Origin: Cliona cf. orientalis
Lineage: Eukaryota > Porifera > Demospongiae > Clionaida > Clionaidae
Reading direction: 5' to 3'
Assembly (NCBI GenBank): GCA_963930775.1
Contig: OZ005706.1
Span: forward strand, 4,082,545 to 4,146,544
Length of the DNA: 64,000 bases
The notes beneath the pieces were generated by a model. That model ran no database searches. It had not been told where the DNA came from and worked only from the letters and a program-made list of their open reading frames with translations. This document shows positions 1-11,559 of this stretch, one piece after another; position 1 is the stretch's first letter, and each line of letters opens with the position of its first letter. Both the position numbers and the translations under genes were made by a program.

Positions 1-820
1 ATATGCTTTTTTTTCTACTTAGTGTTAGTGTGTAATTTCAAGTAGATCAGAACACTTAGCAGAAAAAAATTGTCCAAAAACCACCATATAATCGAGCTGG
101 ATGCATAGTGAAACCATACAATACAAGCAGGCAGCCTAAATTTCAATTTTGTCAATAGTTGGTAAAGGTCGTCACGTTTATGTGCGCGCGTGACTCCGCC
201 CCTCACGTAGCGCGTGGGCGGAAACATTGCAAACACATGGCTTCCCTGTACAAACATATGGGGAAACTTCAAAGGGCCGTAACTTTGATTGTAAGATGTG
301 AATCAAAAATCTGTCCGGTCAAATCTCTAGTTTCGACCCATTCTGCGTGCCCATGTAAAAATTATCTCCCCAAGTACTCCCAAACCCCCCATGAATTAGA
401 TTATGTAATTATTTAAATATGCTTTTTTTTCAAGAAGCGGACACACTAAGCAGAAAAAACAGTCCTGACCACCGCATAGTTGAGCTGGATGCATACTAGA
501 CCCATACAATGCAAGCAGACAGCCTAAACTTCAATTTTGACAAAAGTGGGTAAAGGTCGTCACGTTACTGTGCGCGCGTGGCCACGCCCCTCACGTACCG
601 CGTGGGCGGAAACATTGCAAATGCATGGCTTCCTATACAAACATGGGGATACTTCAAAGGGCCGTAACTTTAATTCTAATGTGTGAATCAAAATTCCATC
701 TGGTCAAACCTGTTACTTTGACCCATTCTGCGTGCCCGTATAAAAATTATGTCCGCAAGTGCTCCCAAATCCTCCATGAATTAGATTATTAGAGTTTTTT
801 TGTTTTTTCCTACTTAGTGT
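1..820 (+). repeat. Two tandem copies of the ~380-bp CTTAGTGTG repeat
   Basis: Unit order: ACACTAAGCAGAAAAA, CCACCATATAATCGAGCTGGATGC-type segment, AGGTCGTCACGTT, GCGCGTGACTCCGCCCCTCACG, GCGTGGGCGGAAAC, ATTGCAAA-ATGGCTTCCC, GGGCCGTAACTTTAATT, TTTCGACCCATTCTGCGTGC, CCCCATGAATTAGATTAT, then TTTTTTTCTACTTAGTGTG. First and last words are inverted, so each unit is a small TIR element. Copies at about 48-440 and 445-830; position 1 is inside the end of another. Confidence 0.8.
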
Positions 821-1334
821 ATAACTACTTAGTGTTTAACTACTTGTTGTGTAACTACTTACTGTGTAACAAGCTACCGTGCACACTAAGCAGAAAAAAA
901 AACTGCGGCACATAAGTGTACGTACCTGCATTGTATAGATTAATATGCACTTAGGCTTACTTTACATTGATTGATAATTGGGACTAATTACCATTAAGCC
1001 CGATAAAGGCTAGTGTTGTTATAACAGGCAAGAGAGAAGTGAAGTTAGTGGATAGATCGAGAACATTGATTGTTTACCATGCAGATACATACATTGATTG
1101 TTTACCATACATTGATTGTTTACCATGCAGATACATACACTGCAATACTTTATGTACATTTGGTATATATTACTATGGTAACAACATCTAATGTCACTAA
1201 AACCATTCTTCAGTAGAGTAGAGCATCCATAGTCAAGTCATGTTCAAAACAGCTACCCTAGCCCACAATAATTGAATCAGCGTACAGTGCCTGCACGATT
1301 TAGCATTGGTATACCATAGTAACAATACCAAGTA
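820..1334. other. No gene; simple internal repetition
   Basis: Contains stacked CTACTTAGTGT/TAACTACTTGTTG ends (820-890) and a short tandem of ACATTGATTGTTTACCAT with GCAGATACATACA (1060-1140). Nothing coding seen. Confidence 0.5.
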
Positions 1335-1404
1335 CCTTAGATGATTTCCACCCACTCTAACTGTGCCGCAGGCACAGTTAGAGCTTGCTGGAAATCATCT
1401 AAGG
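1335..1404. repeat. 70-bp near-perfect hairpin
   Basis: Left arm CCTTAGATGATTTCCA...CTCTAACTGTGCC, loop GCA, right arm GGCACAGTTAGAG...GGAAATCATCTAAGG. Arms are about 33 bases with a small internal mismatch. Could fold as a precursor-like RNA hairpin or be a tiny palindromic element. Confidence 0.7.
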
Positions 1405-1559
1405 AGCTACCATGCACACTAAGCACAAAAAGTTCCACATAATTAGAAACATGCATGTATATAATATTCACACGCTACAGTATAATAATATTATTATAGT
1501 CATCCCGAGTATTACTGTAAAAAAACTGTTCAGAAACCACCACATAGTTGAGCTGGATG

Positions 1560-1835
1560 CCCATACAATTGGAAACAAGGCCGTCTATGCTCCTAATAGA
1601 GCCAAGAAAACTCAGAGTATATAATCAGTGTTGAGAGGTTCAGTACCAGTGGTCGCTGCAATACTTTACTTCCTACTAGTACTCAAGATCACCACAGCAC
1701 ACACACAAGGCTAGGGGAAGAGGTTCAGTGCCTGTGGCCACTGCAACACGTTACTTTGTACTAGTACTCAAGATCACCACAGCACACACACAAGGCTAGG
1801 GGAAAAGCACAAAACAATTTTAGTTATGTTTCTCA
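1560..1835 (+). repeat. Repeat with 87-bp tandem duplication, matching 34790-34950 inverted
   Basis: The segment GAGGTTCAGT-x-CCTACTAGTACTCAAGATCACCACAG-x-GGCTAGGGGAA occurs twice (about 1634-1720 and 1722-1804). Its reverse complement flanks the Penelope fragment at 34790-34950, sharing GCCGTCTATGCTCCTA and ACTCAGAGTATAT. Probably the tail of a Penelope-type or associated element. Confidence 0.6.
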
Positions 1836-2034
1836 ACTAGATGTACTTTCCCACACATCCACACATACGTAATGTAAAACTATAGCTGTATTACCCCAAC
1901 TACCTCTCAGCAAAAACGGGAGTTATAACTGTTGTGGCTGATTCTTCATCCATTCAGCAAGTCTCTGGATACAATAGCTCCATGGTAGCCTATGCATGTA
2001 CTGGACTAGCGATTTTCTAAATAACGCACACCGG

Positions 2035-2950
2035 GACTCAAAATATTGCAAACACATGGCTTCCCTGTACAAACATGTGGGCAAACTTTAAAGAGCCATA
2101 ACTTTAATTCTAAGACATGAATCAAAATTGCCCAGGGTCAAATCTCTAGTTTCGACCCATTCTGTGTGCCCATGTAAAAATTATCTCCCCAAGTGCTCCC
2201 AAACCCCCCATGAATTATTATTTTTATTTTATTTTTTTTTTCAAGGAGACCAGACACTAAGCCGAAAAAAACCACCATAAAATCGAGCTGGATGCAGCCA
2301 TGCAATGCAAACAGGCAGCCTATACATCAATTTTGAGTAAAGTGGGTAATGGTTGTCACGTTGACGTGCGCGCGTGGCCCCGCCCCTCACGCAGAAAACA
2401 TTGCAAATGCATGGTTTCCTATACAAACATATGGGAAAACTTCAAAGGGCCATAACTTTAATTTTAAGGCGTGAATCAAAATTCCCCTGCATCAAATGTC
2501 TAGTTTCGACCCATTCTGCGTGCCCATGTAAAAATTATCCCACCAAGTGCTCCCACACCCCCATGAATTAGATTATTTATTTAAATTTGCTTTTTTCAAG
2601 GAGACCAGAACACTAAGCAGAAAAAAATGTCCGAAAACCACCACATGATTGAGCTGGGTGCATAGTAGAGCCATACAATGCAAGCAGGCAGCCTGTACAT
2701 CAATTTTGACCAAAGTGGGTAATGGTCGTCACGTTAATGTGCGCGCGTGGCCCCGCCCCTCACGTAGAAAATATTGCAAATGCATGGCTTCCTATACAAA
2801 CATATGGGGTAACGTCAAAAGGCTGTAACTTTAATTCTAAGGCGTGAATCAAAATTCCCCAGGGTCAAATCTCTAGTTTCGACCCATTCTGCATGCCCAT
2901 GTAAAAATTATCTCCCCAAGTGCTCCCAAACCCCCCGTGAATTATTTTTA
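2035..2950 (+). repeat. CTTAGTGTG repeat array, three units
   Basis: Units at about 2035-2240 (5'-truncated), 2262-2585 and 2600-2945, same orientation as the array at 1-820. Each retains ATTGCAAATGCATGG, GACCCATTCTGCGTGCCCATG and the GC-rich CCCCGCCCCTCACG. Confidence 0.8.
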
Positions 2951-3573
2951 CCCCGCGCGCATGCGCAAGGGGGGTAAAGTAATCGGTTGTGTCGTTGTCG
3001 TCGTTGTTGTCGTTGTCGTCGTGAGCACAAAAATCGCCATATTTCGAGATGTAGGCATCTAAGCGACTCGTAAGCACAAGGAATCAATCGAATTCGGCGA
3101 AAAACTAGCTTCAGTGTGCTTCAAATCAATGGATACGGTCCACGGGCGTCACAAATCGTGCTTTTTTGTTGGCTAACGTAGCCACGCCTATCGACAATGC
3201 CTACTCAATGTATAATGCATGCCCATTGTGTTTTTTGCTCATGCGCACAACTCAGTAGCCAAGAATATGACTGGTAAAGATCGTCGACATTAATAATGTG
3301 AAATCTCTTGTCCATCCGCATCCGCTGACGGAGCTGAAATCTGCAGGCCCTATGCATGGCTATACTATTACAACAAAAATTAATATTAGAAGTATCAGTT
3401 CATATCTCCTAGTAGTCTTGATCTGGTGCAGAGAGAGTACTTTTTGCCACCGGGACCTCTGGTAGCTACATACAATTAAGCAGCACTTCTACTATTTTTC
3501 TGAAATCCACAAACATAGCCATGCATACAAAAGCAATTCTATAGATTGCACAATGTGCGCGCGGGGTATGTGC
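2951..3573. mobile_element. TACCCCG-family TIR element, best preserved copy
   Basis: Left end TACCCCGCGCGCATGCGCAA, right TGTGCGCGCGGGGTA at 3551-3566, inverted over 13 bp, followed by a conserved TGTGCTCTACAGAGCTCTAG. Interior includes GTCGTTGTCGTCG microsatellite-like sequence and a large noncoding body. Related copies: 15985-17290 (split), 24101-24629, 50372-50757. Confidence 0.75.
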
Positions 3574-4320
3574 TCTACAGAGCTCTAGTTATTTTATTTT
3601 TTTCTACTTAGTGTTTAATTTTCTACTTGGTGTGTAACTACTTAGTGTGTAAAACTTTTATTTATTTATTTATTTGTCACATAGGCCAAATCCTGGCCGG
3701 ATGCATTATTCAATGTGTAACATTAAAATATCAATCTATCTATCATGCATGCATTAGATACCAGAAAGGTTCCATTGAGGCCATGAATTTTTCACGTATT
3801 TACCTCATAGATTACACTATAATTACATCACAACAGGTTCCATTGAGGCCGCAAATTTTTCAACCTCATAGATAACACTACAATTACCTCACAACCACAG
3901 AAAATTGCTACTGGGGTTATAATGATCATGAAATTTTCCACCAACGCCTGCAAGGCAAGTCTGATTTGGTTGAGGCTCACTAAGTCTTGAAGTCTTTCTT
4001 TGATTACCACATCCCTAGTACATCTATTATATGTCCTAAAGGGTCACTGTATGTAAGGTAGAATACTTAAGCTATATGCAATGTATGTAACAGCCATGGC
4101 TGCCCCACTTTTTGGCAGATCGAGGTCACACCCACCAATTTATTGCATGCGACTGAGCATGCTCATAGCCTCATTTAACAATCTAGCTAGCTAGACCAAC
4201 GACCTTTTCCTACTCTCTACTGCAATAATTTACACTGTACCACCACCCATTGGATTGGAGTGTCTCCACTTAATCTAATTATAATTGGCTCCACCTATTG
4301 ACACACCCACAGCCTACCCA
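3574..4320. other. No gene; 66-bp tandem duplication near 3768-3897
   Basis: GGTTCCATTGAGGCC...TTTTTCA...CCTCATAGAT-ACACTA-AATTAC-TCACAAC occurs twice in a row at 3768-3835 and 3836-3900. The rest is AT-rich with no coding signal. Confidence 0.55.
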
Positions 4321-4329
4321 CATTCAAAA

Positions 4330-5360
4330 TGCTTCCTACGCCCCTGTGTAATCATAAAAGTGGCATAACTTGAACTGAAAACAATTTTATGATTCAGCTG
4401 GGCAAACATTACAACACCTAAACCACATCAAAGTCATAAGTGAGGTGCATGCTGTGTGATTACGCCCTTTTAATTGCCCATGTGTGGCTGCTGAGGTCTT
4501 CATTTAATGTTCTCAATGGACCTGAAGGGCCAAAACAGCACCACCCTGTGCCTCAAGGACCACCGGTCATGCATTCTCAATCAAGTGTTGACTGGCCACC
4601 AATGTCCACTGGAAGCCCACAATCAATCCCAATTAAAACACTCTATAGAGGGATTCCGCAAATCGATTATCCCACGGAGTTAATTAGCTAAGTGGCCGAA
4701 GTCGACATTTTACACCTACTGCCGTTCTCAGGCTTGTAAGGATCGTCTTGGATACCAAGACCGACTGCCTAGAGCTTCTCTTTGTATCGATGCTTTGCTT
4801 TATCGCTCAGACCTTCGAAATAGTCGCTCATTTTCAAAAAAAGCTTGACACGTTTCAATACAAGAACACACAGCAGTTGGCCTTTTTGCCCACAAAGGGT
4901 ATGGCAGTAGGCGTGGTACGCGGACTTCTGCCGCTTAGCTAATTAGCGCCGTGGGATAATCGATTTGCGGAATCCCTCTATAGCCAAAATGCACACAAAT
5001 CCTTCAAGGCCATTCTACCACACCGCCCACACGAGCTCACCTCATTTCCTGTGTGGACGGGGTAACACCACATCATTGCAACCACATCCGCTTCAAACCA
5101 TCATCAACCGCAGGCCGTACGGTACGTCCTATCAATCACACTGGCCTCATTAACTGGCATGCCCTCACCTTTGAGCTCCTGCCACGCCCCCACACCCACA
5201 TGGCGGGGTTTAAAGTCACCAGATTCCGGGACACGCCCATCTATCGCGGTGGCCCGGTCCTACGCCTTAATGTCCGGAGCATTGACTCGTGAAGCCACAT
5301 CCAATCAGAAGCAATAAAACCTGCATTACACATGGTGCTTGGAACACGCCCATAAGGCTG
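4330..5360 (-). repeat. ~700-bp dispersed repeat, inverted copy, split by a TIR element
   Basis: Reverse-complement relative of 13470-14150 and 37985-38700; shared words include ACATCAAAGTCATAAGTGAGG, CAGCACCACCCTGTGCCTC, GAGCTCACCTCATTTCCTGTG and GGAACACGCCCA. No convincing protein. Interrupted at 4643-4983. Confidence 0.75.
4643..4983. mobile_element. 341-bp TIR element with ~50-bp inverted ends
   Basis: Ends CTATAGAGGGATTCCGCAAA and its inverse TTTGCGGAATCCCTCTATAG, inverted pairing extending through ATCGATTATCCCACGG and AATTAGCTAAG. It lies within the ~700-bp repeat; the two uninterrupted copies show where it landed, with about 15 bp of host sequence lost. Confidence 0.8.
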
Positions 5361-6160
5361 TTTTTTCAATGGGACCACACATTAGGCAGAAAAACTTGTC
5401 CAGAAATCATCATATTATAGTCACGCTGGATGCATAGTAGAGCCATGCAATGCAAGCATCGCGCATGGGCGGAAAACATTGCAAATGCATGGTTTCCCTA
5501 TACAAACATGGGGAACCTTTAAAGGGCCGTAACTTTAATTTTTGTGACTTTCAGGTCAAATCTCTAGTTTCGACCCATTCTACATGACCATGTAAAAATT
5601 ATCTATTCAAGTGTTCCCAAATCCCTCATGAATTACATTATTTACATTATCTTTTTTCTACTTAGTGTGTAACAAGGGAGCCAACACACTAAGCAGAAAA
5701 AAATTGTCCACAAGCCCACATAGTATACCTAGATATCCATACAATGCAAGCAGGTAGCTCTTATAGCATGTTTCTAAATAACGCACACCACACATAGAAA
5801 TATTATTGCAAATGCATGGCTTCCCTATACAAACACAGGGAGGCATAACTTGAATTCTAAGGTGTGAATCGAAAGTCTCGATTGAAGTTTGCCATTCTGC
5901 ATGCCCATGTAAGTTACTGTCCCAATCACTCCCCAGAGTCCCAATAATGGAAAATGTTTTTTTTTCTAAGAAATAAAAGAATTGTACAGAAAGTACGTAT
6001 ATACCCATGCCATGCGGCTTAAACTCTTCAATTTTGACCAAAGCAGATAAAGGTCGTCACGTTACTGTGCGCGCGTAGCCACGCCCCTCACGTAGCGCGT
6101 GGGCCGAAAAAAATTTGCAAATGCATGGCTTCCCCATACAGGGAAACTTAGATTTCAATC
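5360..6160 (+). repeat. CTTAGTGTG repeat array, three degraded units
   Basis: Units at about 5370-5650, 5680-5960 and 5985-6150. The middle one is the variant with TTTCTAAATAACGCACACC in place of the GC-box segment. Forward orientation as in 1-2950. Confidence 0.7.
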
Positions 6161-6287
6161 AGTATTCACTCAAAACTTATATAGAAAACCTACCAGTTCT
6201 AGAACATTCTATTCACACACGTCAAATAGAAAATTCTACATGTTCACAAACACCATCACACTTAATGGAAAGTACCATAATTATTAT

Positions 6288-6526
6288 TATAGCGGGAAAC
6301 TTTCAAGGAAGAAAACTTTCACGAATTTTGCTATTTTTTAGCCATCCGCGAAAGAGTTTTCTCCACGAAATTCTAGGCATGCCACACCCATTATGCGACC
6401 AGTTTTAACATTCCGCAAAAGTTTTCTCCACGAAATGCTCCTTTCCTACCAATCTGCGTCCACGAAATGCTCCTTTCCTACCAATCCGCGAAAGGTTTCT
6501 CTCTCCCTCGAAATTTTCCCGCTATA
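6288..6526. mobile_element. TATAGCGGGAAA TIR element, copy 1
   Basis: Ends TATAGCGGGAAACTTTC and GAAATTTTCCCGCTATA. Interior repeats of GAAAGTTTTCTCC(A)CGAAAT words. Sister copies at 22767-22967 and 37106-37306. Confidence 0.8.
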
Positions 6527-6654
6527 CGGTATTCGACGCGCAATTTATAAATGATTGCACATGGACACAATTCACATATGTTTTAATGGATCTCGTTATG
6601 TACAGACATCCTACGAAAAATTTCAACAAGTGAAAAAAAAAAACCAAAGCATAA

Positions 6655-6735
6655 AGGGAGATTCGAACCCGCTATATACATTCTGTTCCACACACAAGAG
6701 CCCCAACCCGCTGTTGTCGCTGCTGCCAATCATTA
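6655..6735 (-). other. tRNA-like (pol III promoter) relic
   Basis: On the minus strand an A-box-like TGGCAGCAGCG is followed about 50 nt later by a B-box GGTTCGAATCTCC and then runs of T. Likely a tRNA-derived SINE head; no clean cloverleaf. Confidence 0.3.
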
Positions 6736-6984
6736 TTTTCCCCCTTTCATAGACAAACCCTAGAGGCTAACCCTGCTAACCATTGGCAACCCATCCCCCA
6801 ACCCTCCAGCCCCTCCCATCCATACCGTGTATATTATTATTTATGCGCGTGTGATTGCGTCACAAAACACACACCGATAATCTAATTATGATGTCTGTAC
6901 ATAACAATTTCGTGTACGGTTTAGTCGGAAACGCGAACGAACTCCGACCATAATATTTCCAGAGTCCAAGTTTCTTGCATCAAC

Positions 6985-7050
6985 TTTTGAAGACCAGAGA
7001 CTTGAACCAACTGACTTCGCTGTCGTTGACGATAATCCATCGGGCCAAGT
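6985..7050 (-). other. tRNA-Arg-like SINE head
   Basis: Minus strand TGGCCCGATGGATTATCG then GGTTCAAGTCTC, spaced like A and B boxes of a tRNA. The A box resembles tRNA-Arg. Stems pair poorly, so a pseudogene or SINE, not a working tRNA. Confidence 0.3.
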
Positions 7051-7129
7051 ATAGAGCACTCTAAGATGGTGAGTCGTCGGACAACTAAGTTTTTATGTTC
7101 GGACGCTATACTTGGCATAGAGGCTACCA

Positions 7130-7860
7130 AAACTCCTACCCGCGCTTGCAGACGTGTTTGTGGACCATGGGGCAGGCATCAGGGAGCTACCTTGACTGTG
7201 TGGACAAAAATTGACTTGTTTATTACTTTGACCATGCGTGGGCGGAACACTATCCCGTAACCTTAAGAATTACCATAATACCCTCACAAATCAGACAGAA
7301 CACTATTGCACAAATTACATTATCACCTTACAATAGCATAGCTAACAAGTCAATCATGGGATAATGTGGCAACAAAGAGACGTAGTTAGTCCTTGCCCAA
7401 TTATGCTAGCATAATTTTGAGACTAATAGGTAACACAGAGCATTGAGAATAATGCCATGACTAATAGGCACCATTTCCCCAAAAATTCGAATAATTAGAA
7501 CAGCTATAATCTTTGCACCAGGAAAAAAATTGCTAAATAGCTCAAAAATCAAAATTCCAATAGCTATGACCTTTGCACCTGAGCACATGGCCCAATTGTA
7601 GCTATACGGCAAGTTGTAGTGATTCTAGTGACGAAGCACCTGTTGATCAACAATACTCTTCACTGGAAGACTATATTGAGGCATCCATTATGTTACAGTA
7701 CAATAACAGGTCATAATTTATTTTAGTCATTTTTCGAGATGTATACATTTTTCATTGAGACTTATGGGTGTGAGTAGTGAGACTGATAGGTGAAAAACAT
7801 GAGACTTGTAGACTTGACTAATAGGTAAATTTTGGAGCATAATTGGGCAAGGCCTAGATA
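7130..7860. other. No gene seen
   Basis: AT-rich; a word like GAGACTNATAGGT recurs (7420-7440, 7770, 7815) on both strands, suggesting an old degraded repeat. Confidence 0.4.
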
Positions 7861-8530
7861 TAGTTCATGCATAAACAGTATCCTGCCTGGGCAAGCACCG
7901 TGCGCATGCGCAGGTGGAAGACCACACCCTCATAACAACTAAGTGTACGTGTGCAATGCATGGCGACGTTCTCGCTCAGCTCGAACGTTGCTACCGGACT
8001 ACTGACATCAGGAGTGTAGCCAGGATTTTAGAAAAGAAGGGGCAAGATTGCACGCGAAATGCATGAAAAAATTTTTAGACCGGAAACCACACCCACTAAT
8101 TAAATCACGCTATCTCATCAAACGCTTGATACTCGAGACAGACACTGCTCAATCGAAGCATAGCTCGAAAGTTTGTTTTCAGATACAGCCTTTCTGTGAT
8201 CATTTTTGACCCTGAAGATAATTATAATACATGACTCTGGGAAAAAAGGTCCTGTGCTCCCCCCTGGCTACGCCCCTGGACATGTATGATAAAAAACAAA
8301 CCTCGCCTCTCGCTTTGCTCAAGGCTCGATGGCTAGCGCCAGCGCCGCTTAGCAGGCCTAGTCCCTCGAAACGCGGCGCCGATCGTTAGGTAATGCATAG
8401 CTGTACCTGTAGCTATGTGCACATGCACGGCCCCACAGTTCTGACCAATCCTGAGCTTTGTAGCTCTCCGCCCGCGCCATTCATAGCAACCGAGCCCAAG
8501 ATGCGTATCCATGCCCTCATGTAATGACAT
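7860..8530. repeat. ~500-bp dispersed repeat, split by a hAT-like element
   Basis: Shares GCATGCGCAGGTGGAAG, GACGTTCTCGCTC, GCTACCGGACT, CTCGCCTCTCGCTTTGCT and GCAGGCCT with 18290-18860 and 46400-46890. No protein. Confidence 0.65.
8009..8278. mobile_element. hAT-like TIR element with 5-bp target duplication
   Basis: TIRs CAGGAGTGTAGCCAGGA and CCTGGCTACGCCCCTG. Flanked by a perfect GACAT duplication (8004-8008 and 8279-8283). Sister repeats at 18.5 and 46.6 kb lack it. Confidence 0.8.
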
Positions 8531-8674
8531 GGACAAAAATGATCGTCTGAAAAATATTTTTCATTGTTCAAAACAGGTAACTGTCAAAATCAGCCATTCA
8601 TCAACTCATTTTGTATACGCCAGAACCAGATGTTCAAAAAAATTTTCTTTAGTAAGAAAAAATAATTTTCTCAA

Positions 8675-9000
8675 AGTAGAGCCATACACAGCCCATGATA
8701 ATATTATATGTATGCAAATTTTGATCAAATTGGGTAAAGGTCGTCACGTTTATATACGCGTAGCCCCGCCCCTCACGTAGCGCGTGGGCGGAAAACATTG
8801 CAAATGTGTGGCTTCCCTATACAAACAGAAAACTTCAAAGGGCCGTAACTTTAATTCTAAGGTGTGAATCAAAATTCCCTTTTGTCAAATCTCTAGTTTC
8901 GACCCATTCTGCATGCCCATATAAAAATTATGTCTCCAAGTACTCCCAAACCCCCCATAAATTAGATTATTTAATTATTTAAAGTTTCTTTTTTTCAAAC
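8675..9000 (+). repeat. CTTAGTGTG repeat, one unit
   Basis: AAGGTCGTCACGTTTATA, CCCCGCCCCTCACGTAGCGC, GTGGGCGGAAAACATTGC and CGACCCATTCTGCATGCCC in order; followed by the CCACACCATAAGATAAAAG end of another element at 9003. Confidence 0.75.
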
Positions 9001-9002
9001 TA

Positions 9003-9340
9003 AACCACACCATAAGATAAAAGAATTATGATTACCCACATTGCCATTATAATAATATTCGCTTTGTATACAAACAAGGTTTGTAGGGATAACGTATCAC
9101 ATCCACTATCCATCCCTACGTTTGTTTTTCTCGATAATTAACGTCATACACTCCTGATTCAGTATGTAAAGTGGCACTATATATTTTGATATTGACCCAT
9201 TTATTGATTTTCCATCCCCCCCCCCCCAATATATTATAATATGTGTGTGCACAAACCTTGTTTGTGTACGTTTTGGCACTGCCATCCCTACTTCATCCTT
9301 CAATTTTATTCAGTTGTTTTTTACACTTGTTATAGTATAA
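9003..9340. mobile_element. GTAGGGAT foldback element, copy 1 (degraded)
   Basis: Inverted arms: AAGGTTTGTAGGGATAACG with CATCCCTACG on the left and CAAACCTTGTTTGTGTACG with CCATCCCTACTTCATCCTTC on the right. Same family as 46200-47015 and 54755-55115. A C11 run sits at 9221-9231. Confidence 0.6.
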
Positions 9341-9388
9341 TTACAATTATTAACAGGATAAAAGTCACAGTTTCCAACACTCCCACTT
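9340..9388 (-). mobile_element. Copia polypurine tract and start of 3' LTR
   Basis: On the minus strand, directly after the RNase H remnant, AAGTGGGAG is followed by TGTTGGAAACTGTGAC at 9379. GGGAG-TGTTGGAA is the usual copia PPT/LTR border. The LTR is cut short within about 40-70 bp by the adjoining foldback repeat. Confidence 0.65.
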
Positions 9389-11555
9389 GATTAGAAGAGT
9401 TAGTCGAGAGTAAGTTCCTCCATCCCCATTAGAACTGACCACGGGGAATGCGTTTTATAATTAAGCAAATCAGCAATCATTTGAGATGTGGAACAATACT
9501 CGATATCTATAATACCTTCTTTTGCTTTGCATATGAAATGAAATTGGATATCAATGTCAGGAGTGAGCAACTGGATTTCGTGCCAGTGCGATTGCTCCTT
9601 GGTTATCTTTCTTGATAACGATTGGTTTAGTTGGTATCTGCAGATCGGTGAACAATTTTTGGAGCCATGCTGCCTCTTGAGCTGCCAAATTTAGTGCTAC
9701 ATATTCAGCTTCCGATGTGGAAAGCGCAACCACCACCTGCTTTTTGCTCAGCCAACTCACTGCTCCACCCACAAGTAGAAATAGACTTCCAGTGGTTGAT
9801 TGTCCGTCATCCAGGTCACCGCCCAATCAGCATCAGAGAATCCTGTGATCAGTTTTTCATCCTTGCAGTACTTCAATGCCAGATTCATTGTTTTCTTGAG
9901 ATAACGAAATATTATTCTCTTTACTGCAGTTCTATGAGCTTCTGTGGGGTTGGAACAGAATTGAAACGACTCCCACTGCTTGTGTGATGTCATCTGGACG
10001 AGTACTCATGGCTATGTAGAGAGATTAGACTACCTACCATTGACTGATATTCAACCTGGTCTGTAGGGCTGCTCACGTTGTCATTTAATTTTAACCAATT
10101 TAACATTACAATCAGCTGGAGTAGATACAGTATTTGCATCTGCAAGCATCAGTGTTATAATATATCAGTTCTGTCCATGCACAATATTTATGCCCAAAAC
10201 AGTACTTGAGTTGATCCATGTTTCATTTTAAACTGCTCGGATAGAAGCCCTTTGGTTTCCAACATAATTGCTTCAACATCTGCAATGAGAATTAGATCGT
10301 CGACATAGACTGCCACAATTGTTGTGTGTTCATCAAATGGGGTAAATACACAGGGGTCAGCGTTGCTCTGTACGAATCCAGCCTGAGCCATAAAATTTCC
10401 TAGTGCTCGATTCCAGCACCTAGGTGCTTGCTTCAGCCCATACAGAGACTTCTTCAAACAAGATTTTCCTTTCCCGAAACCTGATATCCATCCGGTTGCT
10501 GCATATATATTTCCTCCTCAAGCTCTCCATAAGAAAAGAAGTGACCACATCCATCTGATGAGCAATCATATCCTTCTGTACAGCAAGAGTCAATAGAGTT
10601 CGAATCGACAAAAACATACAACAGGCAAGAATGTCTCCTATAAAAATCAAGTCCCCGTCGTTGAGAGTATCCTTTTGCAACTAATCTACTCTTGAATGAA
10701 CAGTTCAACATTTCCTTCTCCGTTGTACCACGACTTTGAATACCCACTTAGATCCAACTGCTGTCCGTCCTTGTGGGAGTTCTACTGGGTCCCAAGTGTC
10801 ATTGTCAAGAAGGGATTGGTATTCTGAATCAGTTGCAAGCTTCCACTCTTTTGCATGTGGACTACTAAGGGCTTCATCAAAATTAATGTCCCTGGTTCAG
10901 GTATCTCTTATACCATGCACACACAATGCATGCTCAGCTAACGTTGCTGTGTCGGCATGTTCAGTTGTGGACACCAGGGGCGGATCCAGAGCCTTCAATA
11001 AGGGGGTGCTAATTTAAATATTTGCGCGCAAAGCGCGCGCGAAAATTTTTGACCACGCCCCCTTTTACGAAACCACACCCACTTAATTGCCGTGAAGCGA
11101 GGCAACAACCAGAAAACGTGTAAAAATCAGTGGAACTCGAGATTTTGTCTCTACAGACAGGTTTTTCAGTCAGATTTTATAGCTAAATGTATGTCAGATC
11201 GAGGTTTTTTGGCTAGAAGGGGGGTGCTAGAACTAGCTATGTCTATAGAAGCCTGTATGTTGACTTGGCAGGAGGGGGGGTGCTTGAGCACCCAAAGCAC
11301 CCCCCCTGGATCCGCCCCTGGACATGTCACCAGATTCAGAATATCCATAGTATTCTGGACATCAAACTGCTCATTATGATCTTCTTGGTGGCTCTTCTGG
11401 TTGAGGCTCATATTCAGTTGTATCGTCTTCAGACTCATCAACTAATTCAGGTGAAATTGACACACTTTCATCATTTGCTCGGTTGAAAATTTGAAAGTCA
11501 GTCTCGTTAAACACAACATCTCTTCTAGGTTCCGAGAGTTTACTGGAAGATGGTT
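9389..11555 (-). pseudogene. Ty1/copia pol remnant (RT-RNase H)
   Basis: Reading down the minus strand: integrase-RT linker with RDVVFNETDFQ (near 11530), SKWVFKVV (10745), SIRTLLTLAVQKDMIAHQMD and EEEIYMQQPDGYQVSG (10500-10620), then LKKSLYGLKQAPRCWN, the RT catalytic box VAVYVDDLILIAD (10290-10330), RNase H with KLITGFSDADWA, VSWLSKKQVVVALSTSEAEY (9700) and KEGIIDIEYCSTSQMIADLL (9480). All are diagnostic copia motifs. Several frameshifts and stops break it, and a 346-bp TIR element (10975-11320) interrupts it. No gag or integrase core remains. Confidence 0.9.
10975..11320. mobile_element. hAT-like TIR element inside the Copia remnant
   Basis: TIRs CAGGGGCGGATCCAG and CTGGATCCGCCCCTG. Flanked by GACAC on the left and GACAT on the right, a 5-bp target duplication with one change. 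Subterminal GGGGGTGCT / AGCACCCCCC is also inverted. It splits the Copia linker coding region, so it is younger than that copy. Confidence 0.75.
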
Positions 11556-11559
11556 TTCA

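Noticed and set aside
2951..3573. Helitron-like 3' end (small hairpin then CTAG-T) in the TACCCCG family
   Set aside because: The clear TACCCCGCGCGCA inverted repeats and lack of a TC start favour a TIR element.
5658..6041. 127-codon minus frame
   Set aside because: Runs antisense through degraded CTTAGTGTG units; no domain.
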